Shown here piece by piece: positions 10,150 to 20,263 of a stretch of 64,000 nucleotides of DNA. The notes beneath the pieces were generated by a model that ran no database searches, was not told where the DNA came from, and was given only the letters and a program-made list of their open reading frames with translations. The stretch lies in assembly GCF_021869535.1 (NCBI RefSeq), contig NW_026262712.1, positions 99,142,140-99,206,139 on the forward strand. Direction: 5' to 3'. A program made the translations under genes and the position numbers. Each line of letters opens with the position of its first letter. Within the stretch, counting starts at the first letter, position 1. This stretch comes from Mytilus californianus (Eukaryota; Mollusca; Bivalvia; Mytilida; Mytilidae).

Positions 10150-11720
10150 CTGGAAAACAGATAAGAGTAATAACTGTGCATGCTGAGAAATGTAGACTCA
10201 ATACTATATTGAAATCATAAATACAATCCTAAAAATATTATAATTCTGATAACGAAACTTCTTTATTTGCGTTGAAATACAAAAAACAATTCTAATATAT
10301 ATTTTTCTGTACGACAAAGGTGATGATTCAACTTACCTATTTTATATCATCAGTGTGAGTACTTTACACTTGCTTTGAGTAATTAAGAGCATTTTTTTCA
10401 ATCTTTAAAAAAAACCAATTCTTAATCATGTGAACTTTAAAAGAAATAAAATACGAATAATTTATACTTTTTTAACTGAATTTAGGGGCGGGAGGGGGAG
10501 GGCAAATTTTTTATTTGATATTTGAATTTGAGAAGAACGTCATTGTAAATAATATGAAAATCTCGAATTGATGCCAGTGGAAAGTTATAGAAACACAACA
10601 AGCAAGCCAATCCACTACCCCATAAAAATCTCAAAACAATCACTCCCACAAAACGACAAAAAATCCCACACCGAAAAACCAAGGAACTAAAACGTACAAT
10701 GCTATGCGATATGAGGTTAGGATTATTGTTGAAGGCCGTACGGTGACCTATAGTTGCTAATTATTACGTCATTTTGTCTCTGGTATAAAGTTATCTCGTT
10801 GGCAATCATACCACATCTTCTTATGTTTATAATCTTGTTATAATGGATTGATATTAACCATAAAATTTCCTTTATAATGCAACAACCTAACGTTCAGCTA
10901 AATAATATAGATCGTACAATATTCGTTCGTTGCAATTTCCGTAAAATTAAATCAAAGGTCATGAACGTACACTTTCTTATTCATCACGATGTTAGAATAA
11001 TGTGTGAAAACAAGGAAAACTTTAGAACAGAATATAACAGTCACTTACCAAACGCAACTTAAAATATAAAGGACAAATTTTTAATAAACAGTACCTTAAT
11101 CAATCAACTACAACCAACTACAATCCTTTATTTTAAAAAAGTATTTGCCATCATCAATGCTCTACAATCACGCCTATTGATAATTTAACAGCCCATATAA
11201 TTGCCAAAAATACCAAATTCTGCATAAAGACAACTTTTCAACTGATTAAATGTAAGTGTAGTCAATATTAAGTTGAAAAAAAAACAATTCTTAATCATAT
11301 GAACTTTAAAGGAAATAAAATACGAATCATTCATACTTTTAACTGAATTTAGAGGCAAGAGGGGGAGGGCACAACTTTTTATTTGATATGTAATTTAATA
11401 ATGAACATTACAAGAAAAAAAAGTCTTCTTTGTGTGCCTGTCCCAAGTCAGGAGCCTGTAGTTCAGTGGTTGTCGTTGGTTCATGTCTGTCATATTTGTT
11501 TTTTCGTTAATTGTTTTGTTATAAATTCGGCCGTTAGTTTTCTTAATTGAATTGTTTCATATTTTTCATGTCGGGGCCTTTTATAGCCGATGATACGGTA
11601 TGGGTTTTTCTCATTGTTGAAGGCCGTACGGTTGCCTATAATTGCTTACATCCACTTTATTTGAACTTTGGATAGTTGTCTCATTGGCAGTCATACCTCA
11701 TCTCCTTATTTTTAAATTAA
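10150..11720. repeat. Two direct repeats with dispersed-repeat A copies (gene 1 intron 1)
   Basis: About 10,397-10,530 and 11,270-11,400 are direct repeats (CAATTCTTAATCAT.TGAACT through GAGGGGGAGGGC). Each is followed by a copy of dispersed repeat A: 3' end only at 10,725-10,832, near full length at 11,433-11,715. Repeat A runs from CCTGTCCCAAGTCAGGAGCC through GTTGAAGGCCGTACGG to TCTCATTGGCAGTCATACC and ends TTATTTTTA. The arrangement suggests an old duplication of a repeat-bearing segment, or two insertions of one composite repeat. Confidence 0.65.
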
Positions 11721-13780
11721 AATTTAAATATAGTCATAAAAAAAATTAATCAAGAAAACTATTCTTCTACGATGGTTTAACTTGAACTTTTATTTTTCAT
11801 TGTACAATGCATGATATATTTATCGACGAAAGACAAAAAAGTTAAAACAAATCACTATTAGACACTGTAATGATCCTTTGTGCCCGTAACGAAAGTACGA
11901 ACCAATACATAGTGCGTAGCTTTCTAGTTTCATATTATTGACATATTGCATTTGCTTGCAATAATTCTAGTCAGAATTAGACTTTCTAATTGATTAAAGT
12001 CTTGGTTACCGTAGTATTAAGACGTACATTATTTACATGTAAATATGCATGAATCAAATCTATGTCTAGCCTCAATTCTGTGTCCGTTTACCAAATCCAT
12101 GTCAAATCCTGAATAACGTCATAGACGTCACAAATTTATATCCCATTTCTATCAAATATGTGTCTATTCCAACCAGTCATGCACTGCTTTCCGTCACAAA
12201 CGTCGGTAATACATGTACACAAGTGTATTCACCCTTTATTGCCGTGTGTTAAGTCAGCTCCAAATGTTTAACTTAGTTACAGTTTTGACTAACAGAGTTA
12301 TGGTAGGACTCTAGTATTGGCTCAGTCAGTAATAGTTTTAAAGGTTTGCTTGCAAATGATAATAGACTCATATCATACAATTTTTCACTGGACAGAAGTC
12401 TACCAATAAAAAACGTGTATACTATGTCATTAGCATATGCATGTAAGTTATTGCATGACCGATAATTATTAGCATTATAACTATAAAAGCAAACTATAAA
12501 TTAAGATGTAAATGGCCCATAGAAATGTAGTGCAGAACTGAACAACAAACTCAATAAACTCTTAATAAAAGAGTTTTGTGAGATTTCAGTACTGTCCCTC
12601 CGCTTTTTTTTTTATGCTGACCAAATAAGTAACGTAACGAAGAATTGATGGCTAAATGCTTAGATGGTTTTGAGGTAGATGAAAAGGCACAGATTTGTGT
12701 TTCATGTCGTCACATCAAAAGTCAACCTTACAAAAAAGAACACAAAAGTTAAGGACCACAGGTTTGAATTTCATGGCGACACGGGACACAGATTTGAGGA
12801 AAAGACACAGAATTGAGGCTGGACATAAATTTGACATTTCTCGAGAGACGAATTTTTTTTCATATTCCGATGACCATGCGCCTTGCATGTAAAGACAGAG
12901 GAGCTAACCATTACACTGACTATCCGATTCTCAAAAATAAATGTTTACAGGGGAAGTGTTACCTTTACTTGTCACGAAAACGTTTTTAAAATATATATTT
13001 CGTATCTAGAGATTTCATTAAATCATTGAACTTTGAACAAACTGGTGACATTCTCCTTGGATGAAAAAAGTAGAAGATACAAAGGAAACAATCATGCATT
13101 ATAAGTTGAAGAAACACAGATGAAACCTTGATCAGAATAAGAGTAGAGCAGACACCGAAACATTTTATTTTTACTTTGGAGGTTTTTAGGATTAAACTAT
13201 TTTGTTCAAATTTCGCAATTTACCTCTTAATTTGTGGTTTATTTTGTTTATTTTGTCTTCAAAAGAGATGCTCAAATGAAGAAGACAAAAGGCCAAATAA
13301 AGTACGAAGTTAAAAAGCATTGAGGACCAAAAAAAAAAAAAAAACCCGGAAGGTTTTGCCTAATACAGCAAAGGAGTAGGTTCGATTAGACACTAAAACG
13401 GCCCCTATTTCTAGCTACAATTTCAAATTAGCATTAATTGATCAATATCACAATGAATCATAGCTTATACACTGACTAAATAGATAATGCTTTTTGTTGA
13501 AAATGTATGTACTTGCGTTCTTTTCGAGACGTCACAAATAACACTCCACGAAAATTTAAACTTGGTTGAAATCCGGACGATTTTGTCAAATTCACAACCA
13601 ATCTCTGCGTTTGGCCTAATTGCATTGTAATATAAACGCTTTATAAGAAAAGCTATATAAAAATAGTTCTATTTCAACTTGAAACATTTTTTAACTTGAA
13701 ACTAAGGACTAGATATTCGGGGCAAAATATAGCCATTGCCAAACTTACTCCAAAGTTTATCGAAAAACAAATTTGCTTAC
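11721..13780. repeat. Gene 1 intron 1 with an old inverted repeat at 12,058-12,084 / 12,800-12,830
   Basis: TATGTCTAGCCTCAATTCTG (12,060) is the reverse complement of CAGAATTGAGGCTGGACATA (12,805). Both sides carry several 'GACACAGATTTGAGG'-like words about 20 bases apart, so each arm is itself a short degenerate tandem repeat. A TATAAAAG word at 12,483 and an AATAAA at 12,553 fall between the arms and hint at an LTR-like or transposon-end promoter, but I cannot delimit an element. A poly(A) run lies at 13,328-13,343. Confidence 0.4.
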
Positions 13781-13829
13781 CATGGCAGTATACTACTATA
13801 ATTAAACAAATGAAAACTTCCATGTTCAT
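13781..13829 (-). CDS. Gene 1, exon 1: signal peptide
   Basis: MNMEVFICLIIVVYCH is followed by the donor GTAAGC after the first base of the next codon (phase 1), so the split codon with exon 2 is GAC (Asp). The hydrophobic core FICLIIVVY is that of a secretory signal. Coding lengths 49+351+93+60+848 total 1,401, an exact multiple of three, with every junction in phase 1; this coherence is the main support for the gene model. The frame extends upstream to 13,883 (MTKVVSTCKS...), but that would bury the hydrophobic core 22 residues in, so the later ATG is preferred. Intron 1 is 3.6 kb. Confidence 0.58.
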
Positions 13830-13880
13830 GTAGGAACATTGTTTATTGACAAATGATTTACATGTACTAACGACTTTTGT

Positions 13881-13886
13881 CACGTG
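13881..13886. promoter_or_regulatory. CACGTG E-box upstream of gene 1 start
   Basis: A perfect CACGTG lies about 52 bases upstream of the proposed start codon. bHLH-family factors bind this hexamer. One site alone could be chance, and no TATA box or initiator is clear. Confidence 0.25.
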
Positions 13887-14345
13887 GAATGATTCTCAAA
13901 TGGCATTTCCTTCTAAAAATATTTCCGCGTCAAAATTGATATTCTGTTGTTAACCGGAAAAATGAAATAATTTAATGGTCATGGCCATTATATAAAACAG
14001 CAAAATAAGCAAAACATCGTGATGAAAACTTTTTATTCTTTTTCTGAAACATAAAATGCCAAATCCATATGCATTTAAAAAAAAAATAAAAATAAATAAG
14101 AAGGTAAGATTGCTGACCAAACTGAAACTAAAATCAAATTTATTTGACATTTATCCATTTGCAGATTTCAATTTTATGTCAATGTAATAACATCTAATCC
14201 TGATATCTTTAATGAGTGTTTACAACCACTGGGTCGATGCAACTGTTGGTGACAATTTCGTCCATGAAGGTATACCTAGTCAATTATGATTAGTGAACAG
14301 TTCTGTATTGACATGAAATTTGACTGATTAGATAACTTTTGTAAA
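13887..14345. other. Upstream flank of gene 1
   Basis: AT-rich sequence. A hydrophobic 66-codon open frame at 13,950-14,150 (minus) has no supporting signal. Confidence 0.35.
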
Positions 14346-14935
14346 AGAGGGACGAAAGATACAAGAGGGACAGTCAAACTCATAGATCGAAAACAAACTG
14401 ACAACGCCATGGCCAAAAATAAAAAGACAAAAAAAAACAAATAATAGTACAGATGACACAACATAGAAAACTAAAGACTAAGCAACACGAACCCCACCAA
14501 AAACTGGGGGTGATCTCAGGTGCTCCGGAAGGGTAAGCAGATCCTGCTCCACATGTGGCACCCGTCGTGTTGCTTATGTTATTACAAAGTCGGTAAGTCA
14601 CATTCGTGAAAAGGGAAGGGTATTGTAGTTACGACATAAGGAACATATCCGATATCATCTGTGAAACGGTTATTCCATAACGGTCAACCAACTCTTGATG
14701 GCGTCCGTAAAATTTACGAAGGGATGATTTCAACTTCCCCATTTGGAACTCTTGGTTTAATAGCTTCCTTGTGAGCAGCAATCCTCTATCAAGGAAATCA
14801 TGATAGGAAATAAAAGCCCGGGAATATCGTATCAATTGGGAGATATATACTCCGTATGCAGGCGCTGCTGGAATGTTGCTACATAGAAATGGAAAGTTCA
14901 CAATTGGGAAGCTGAAATCATCTCTTTTGTCGTAA
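14346..14935 (-). mobile_element. 5'-truncated retroelement: reverse-transcriptase C-terminal fragment plus 3' end
   Basis: On the minus strand, DNA encoding KLYDKRDDFSFPIVNFPFLC is followed by an open frame (14,629-14,901) with PAAPAYGVYISQLIRYSR, KLLNQ, KLKSSLRKFYGRHQELVDRYG. This is the conserved region after the reverse-transcriptase core in a retroelement family widespread in molluscs, lancelets and fish (from memory). After the stop comes about 280 bases ending GACTGTCCCTCTTGTATC, the shared 3' end of the other fragments (2,467; 5,363; 30,380). One fixed 3' end with ragged 5' ends is the mark of target-primed reverse transcription. I do not assign a clade; Penelope-like or another non-LTR group are options. 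Confidence 0.75.
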
Positions 14936-16340
14936 AGTTTTGTAAAGGTACTGTTTATAAAATGTCGAGATATTTGAAACGATCTTCAAACAGAGATATA
15001 CATTACCTTAGCTGTATTTGGCAAAACCTTTTTTTTTTTACTTTTAGTTTTCAATGCTTGTCAACTGATTTAATCTTTTTATGAACATTTGCGCTTTTTA
15101 AAAAAAGGACATTTGCGCTTTCAACTATTATGATTCAAATGCCACTGATGAGTCTGATGTGGCAAATATGATTTTTTTCTTTTTAGATATAGGAAAAGCA
15201 AAGAACCAAATATACGTGTTATAGCTGAAGTTGTCATGTAATTCAAAGAAAAAGAAGATTTGTATGACCCCATTATTTCATATTATATTCTAAACATCTA
15301 AATTAAAGCTTTACGAATGCGTGAATATTACCTTACATTAGACTCATCAGTGCCGATGAAATCTAAACAGTTGGACGTCCAAATCAAATACACAGTTGAA
15401 CAGTTATATTAATATAGTTAAAAAAAAATCGTCAGTGATACATGTACCAGGCTGAATTTGGTACTCCGGACGCGTGTTACGTTTACATGAGACGCATACA
15501 GTTAGAAGGCCAAATCAATTACGAAACGGATATACAATTCAATATTTTGAATGACATAATGTTATGATTCAGTCATTCATTTGTGACGAACCTGTCAATT
15601 TGATTTTTGATTTGATTTTTGTTATGTATATGAAAACATATTTACCACTGCCCTGCAGAAAACAACCAATAGTCAACCATCATTCTGTATTCGTATAAGT
15701 TTTTATTACCTGTTGTGAGATACAGTATGAAGAATTAAAATTCTTTTAATTGTGCATTTTGCAGACGTAAATGGTATAGATTTTACTATCAAAACAAAAA
15801 TAAGGTTAACAATACGTTGTGTTTAAAGTGCTCTTGACTGATCAACTTTCCGGTGTGTAAATGCTTTATGTAAATGTTACATCCCAGTTCTATTGTTATA
15901 CTTCATATTTTCTATTTCTGAAACATGTGTAAATTGAATAGATCTGTTGTTACGAATAACAATGGATTTTGACCACATGCATGGTGTGACGAGCGGGGTT
16001 TCTGGAAACCCCTGCTTCTACATCCCGAAAGAACAGTCCATTGTTATTCATAACAATAGAAATTGGGTTTTTTTCAATAGCATGAACAGGAGTGATTACT
16101 AATAGTGTTAATAAGTCAGACATATTAAAAAAAAGTATTTCAGGAAATTCCAAGAGTGAAAAAAATATTTAGCATCTATTTTGAATAAAAAAAAATTATT
16201 CATTCAAATACTCCTTTGCTTGAAGCCAAAATTAATTTTAATCCTATATGACAATGTCTTAAAGAACATACATGTAAAGAACTTTTATTTGCATGATACA
16301 TTAAAAACATATAGTATTCATTTGGACTAAGTCTTAGTCA
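14936..16340. other. Intergenic DNA with dispersed-repeat fragments
   Basis: About 15,330-15,500 carries degenerate pieces of the 'AGACTCATCAGTGCCGATG' / 'GGACGCGTGTTACGTTTACA' mussel repeat. 15,950-16,030 contains TTGTTACGAATAACAATGGA and, reversed, TCCATTGTTATTCATAACAA (16,036-16,055), a small inverted repeat. Otherwise nothing is recognised. Confidence 0.5.
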
Positions 16341-16754
16341 TCACTTGTTTTTTAGTCTTGCTAAAATAAATAATAATGTTTGAATTGTTGAAGACAAAAC
16401 GATGGAAACGATTGCGGTAATTGTGGTGGCTGGTTTGGACACGTTTGGACCGCTGCTGGTGGTGGTTTGTTTCGCCACAGTATGGCCGCTGCTGGTGGCT
16501 TGTTCATACGGGCCTGAATCTAGTATCCACCTCGTCTTTTGCTGAAAAACAAGGTTCAAAGTAAAAATGATTGTGTTCAATAAAATGCAGTTTATCTGAT
16601 CTTTAGGCTCGTATCGATGACAAGTGTTACGAGGCGAAAAGTTTATTTTACGGTTTAGCCCACTATATGAGAAAGAACGGATATGGGGCAATGGCACGAG
16701 GACATCACCAAAACACAAAATGCAATACACAAAAAGAAATCGAGAGCTGACCAC
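16341..16754 (-). CDS. Possible small membrane protein, or terminal stalk+TM exon
   Basis: A 137-codon open frame starts with a signal-like MVSSRFLFVYCILCFGDVLV and ends in a hydrophobic helix (ITAIVSIVLSSTIQTLLFIL) plus ARLKNK. Before the helix is a Thr/Ser-rich stalk with an imperfect internal repeat (TSSGHTVAKQTTTSSGPNVS). A good acceptor (TTGTTTTTCAG at 16,542) lies in frame just before QQKTRWILDSGPYE, so 16,341-16,541 may be the last exon of a gene whose other exons are not seen. That acceptor is phase 0, unlike gene 1. It could be a paralogue or decayed copy of a surface receptor, or chance. Confidence 0.35.
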   Translation of the reverse strand: MVSSRFLFVYCILCFGDVLVPLPHIRSFSYSGLNRKINFSPRNTCHRYEPKDQINCILLNTIIFTLNLVFQQKTRWILDSGPYEQATSSGHTVAKQTTTSSGPNVSKPATTITAIVSIVLSSTIQTLLFILARLKNK

Positions 16755-17119
16755 ATGAACTATGTATGATTTAGGGAAAACACGTTTTTTTAATTCTTAA
16801 CCTCATTTAAGATTAGTAAATGTATGTTTTTCATCTGTTCCAGAATGTAAGATGGCTAGTGAGTCACCCCCCTCCCGCACACACTTTCAAACTCCTGAAT
16901 CCGCCATTGAAATATAATTTATAGATAATTTGTTCTCCAAGTGAGTTAACAATGTTAATACTTTGTAATGTTTATAAGATTTAAATTTAATGTAGAGGCT
17001 GATTTAGGCGGGGACAAGGGGCCCGCCCTTTATGGAGCTTAATACTTTGACTGTAATGTTTGTATGAAACACCTTCTCAACTAATACCCACATATTACGC
17101 CAGGGAATCACCATACAAC
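16755..17119. repeat. Fragments of GC-rich MITE ends
   Basis: 'AAACTCCTGAATCCGCCATT' at about 16,886 and 'GAGGCTGATTTAGGCGGGGA' at about 16,995 are opposite-orientation ends of the 'GGCGGAT(T/C)CAG'-type short elements common in marine invertebrates (a better copy is at 36,651). The AT-rich middle is unrecognised. Confidence 0.45.
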
Positions 17120-17455
17120 TGTAGCAGGAGCAATTCTGCTGGAGATTCGGGTATGCGGACCACAGCTTGTTCTAGTTTGTGAACTGATTTAAACGGAGAC
17201 GATAGATGCCAAATTTAAAAGCGCTATCTAAATATCTAAGTAAATGAAACCGAAAACAGAGGAAAAACAATATATTATAATTTATTCAACAAGAACATCT
17301 TTTATCATGAAATCCAAATGTAAAGAAATGGAGCATTCATAACTGTTATAAAGGGAGGTTTGGAAGAGCACAGCTTTCCTAGGTTGGACTGAACATCAGT
17401 CCTCAGACCCTTCAACATAATAATTCCAAACCAGTTATATAAAATGTACAAGTTT
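17120..17455 (-). mobile_element. Downstream (3') LTR of a broken LTR retrotransposon
   Basis: This segment matches 29,568-29,820 and 30,317-30,378 in the same orientation. Read on the minus strand it ends ...TCTCCAGCAGAATTGCTCCTGCTACA, where the other copy joins a primer-binding site. The end nearest 17,455 matches the other LTR up to TTATATAA. Shared internal landmarks include AGAGCACAGCTTTCCTAGGT and ATCTAAATATCTAAGTAAAT. The two LTRs differ at many positions, so the insertion is old. Internal DNA that should follow at 17,456 is cut off almost at once by the 9.3 kb inverted-repeat element. Confidence 0.72.
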
Positions 17456-17657
17456 TTTAAAGAAGGTTAAAAACACTGGACACTTTTAATTTGCAAAACA
17501 CTCATTTGCAAATCCGCCGCCGCCTCTCCTTAGAGCTACAGTGTCGTGTATATAACCAAAATGTGCGGAATTAATTTCAATAAATTCATTGCTTTTCTGC
17601 TGTTATTATTATATATATTTTGCAATTTGAATTAGAAAAACATGGGATTTTTTTGGG

Positions 17658-17799
17658 TCCCATGGGATAATTGTAGTCCCATGGGATAATTGTTGTCCCA
17701 TGGGACAAAAAAAATCCCATGGGACTTTAATTATCCCATGGGATATTTAATATCATGGGATATTTAATATCCCATGAGACAAAATAAAATCCCATGGGA
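17658..17799. repeat. Array of TCCCATGGGA palindromes, 19 bp period
   Basis: Perfect TCCCATGGGA sites start at 17,658, 17,677, 17,696, 17,715 and 17,734, exactly 19 bases apart. A degenerate site is near 17,753, another near 17,770, and a perfect one at 17,790. The opposite end of the element carries perfect sites at 26,554 and 26,580 plus half-sites near 26,600-26,625. Subterminal palindromes in register are what transposase or host-factor binding sites often look like. That role is inference. Confidence 0.85.
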
Positions 17800-18840
17800 T
17801 TCAAATTATAAATATACAGTAATGCATATATATATGAGTGTATTTTTTTTTTTTTTTCATTTTGTCACAAACATATTTTTAATTTGTTTATATGACAATA
17901 AAGATTATTATTATTTTGGAAAGTATAATAATATTTGAAGTCAATAAAATAAAATCCTTTAACTGAAATAAAATGATGACATGTCTAAATAAAAGAAAAA
18001 AATATTGTTTTGAAATCTTCGTCTTGATTATTTTATTATGAAAAATAGAACTGAAAAAATATTACATATTCTGACTGAATAAATAGTCAAAGCGCAGTTT
18101 ATAGTTAACTCTTTTCATGAGTTATAGTTTTCTTTGTTATAGTTTTAATTGCAATACATGAATATGCAAACGATTAGAATTTTATACGTTTGTGGTGTTC
18201 ATAATATTATGTTCATATTTTCAAATTTAAAAAATAAACACTTTTCCTGTTAAGTTTTAGTTTTCCTGTTTCAGATTGCTGTGTACAATTATTCAGTCCA
18301 CTATATAAGAGTCAAGTAAATAAATTATTTCATCCACTAGAATATTCCTACAATTCTTAGACAAAACATTTTTGCAATTTGTTCTTCAAAGATCTTCCTT
18401 TGTACATCTTTATTGGATGGAGCGATGTAAATGAGTGGACAAAGCAAGTTCATTTGGACAACAAAATACTAATGTTTTTCTTCATTCGTCCCTTCTTTCA
18501 ATTGATATTTATGTTGTTGCATTTACACGATTAAGTCCTTGTGCATCTATGACATGACTTCTTTTTGTTTATAGTCATTATGTTAAAATTTCCTATTTCT
18601 TATGTAGGAAAAAACACATTCCATTTATAATTAATGAAACACTCACATTAAGTAGAAAAATATCAACTTTAAGTTTTCTGTTCAGTATTGACCTGTTGAT
18701 GATCATGAAAACCAAGATGTCTGACCTACAAATACACAAAACTCAAAAATTATAAATGAAGAGAAATACAGCAAAAAAATGGCTATTTTATCATGTTTAT
18801 GAACATTCTGATAAACTTTCATTTGAATATTAATTGTAAG
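17800..18840. other. AT-rich interior of the 9.3 kb element
   Basis: No ORF, exon or repeat is recognised apart from a T-run at 17,845-17,858. Confidence 0.4.
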
Positions 18841-19925
18841 TACTCTTACTTCAGTGCCTTGTGTCTTTGGTTTTTATATTAGTTTTTTTTGTGCCTTATT
18901 GCAGTCTTTTGAGTTAAGCCAATTGCAACAGTTTACAGTTTGTTCGAATGTTGTGCTGTTATTAAAACCACTGTCCCAGGTTAGGGGTGGGTTGGGTACT
19001 CGCAATATGTTTATTTTATTAGTTGATATTTGCTTTGAATTAGCTGTCAGTAACTGTGAGTACTAACAGATCTGTACGTTGAATCTTTTTTGTTAAAGGG
19101 AAAGAATAAATTTCCAGCCACATCCGGTCTGTTTTTTTGGTAGCTGTTTTTCTGCTTTGTTGCATTCTAATGAGTTAATAAAATTGAGAATGGAAACGGG
19201 AATGTATCAAAGAGACAATAACCTGACCCAAGAGCAGAAAACAGCCCTTTTCAACTGATTTTTATAGTTTTTATATTGAACTGACACTTACAGAGTCCTT
19301 AATTAGAGGAGGATTTGGCGCTAGCAAACATGTTAAACCATGCCACATTTTGTAAGTGTCTGTCCCAAGTCGGGGGCCTGTAATTCAGTGGTTGTCAATT
19401 GTTACTATATATCATATTTGGTTTCTGTTTATTTTTTTGTGCAAAAATCAGGCACTTAACTTGCGCCTTTGAATTGTTTTACATTTGTTATTTCATGGCC
19501 TTTTATAGATTACTATGCGGTACATGTTTTCTCATTGTCGAAGGTTATACAGTGAACTATATTTGTTAACGTCTTTGTCATTTGGTCTCTAGTGGAGAAA
19601 AAGTCTCATTGGCAATCATGCCGCATCTTATTTTTATATCAACCCAGCCATATTATGCCTGTTCAAAATCAGGAGCCTGTACATAGTTCAGTGGTTGATT
19701 TTGGTTCATGTCTGTCACATTTGTTTTTCATAAATTTTTTTTTAAAATTTAGCCTGCTATATTTGAAGTTTGAATTATTTCAAATTTTGTATGTGGTGCC
19801 TTTTATAGATGACTATAGCATGTGTATAGGGTATGGGTTTTCTCATTAAGTAATTGCATTGCTTACATCGCCTATTGAAATCTGGTGGATAGTTCTCTCA
19901 TTTATCATACCACATCTTATTTTCA
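18841..19925 (+). repeat. Dispersed retroelement 3' tail and two copies of repeat A
   Basis: 18,850-19,075 (TTAAGCCAATTGCAACAG, then TTAGCTGTCAGTAACTGTGA) matches the tail that follows the reverse-transcriptase fragment at 60,240-60,300. 19,170-19,340 carries the two ends of repeat E (AATAAAATTGAGAATGGAAA; AACATGTTAAACCATGCCAC), seen full length at 63,471-63,825. Copies of repeat A follow at about 19,358-19,636 and 19,655-19,925, each ending near TTATTTTTATA/TTATTTTCATA. The small open frames here are products of these repeats. Confidence 0.6.
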
Positions 19926-20263
19926 TAATAATCATTATTCAAGGGCAAAAACTTGAATAGAAGTGGACTTACCATTTAGGCTTTGTAGACTTCTGTAAAT
20001 CTTGTTTTGTTGATAGTTTCTTTTGTTTATAGTTTCCCCAAATCGTCTATTGTTCTCGCCCTACACATTAAAGGTTAGACATTATCATTTAATGACGATA
20101 ACTACTATCATAACTATGAGTAGGCAACTGACAAAATTTTGGCTCATTTGTATATCTTGTCTTGCTCATCATTTTTGCTGTTTACTATCATCAATGTTCT
20201 ATGAAAATTAGGACACACTCAGGTCACAGTAATAATCCTAGGCAGACATACATCTTCTTATTT

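Noticed and set aside
9779-10201. Unspliced reading of the Ig-like exon with its own signal peptide MSLHFSACTVITLICFP
   Set aside because: The hydrophobic stretch is a polypyrimidine tract ending in a perfect acceptor, and a separate signal-peptide exon with matching phase exists. Kept only as an alternative.
11440-11480. tRNA-like A box (TAGTTCAGTGG) in repeat A, suggesting a tRNA-SINE
   Set aside because: The only B-box-like word (GGTTCATGTC) follows about 8 bases later, far too close for a Pol III promoter.
12483-12560. TATAAAAG followed 70 bases later by AATAAA, resembling an LTR promoter and polyadenylation signal
   Set aside because: No terminal repeat, primer-binding site or second copy could be found in the window.
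13128-13313. 61-codon plus-strand frame
   Set aside because: AT-rich, with no start context, domain or splice support.
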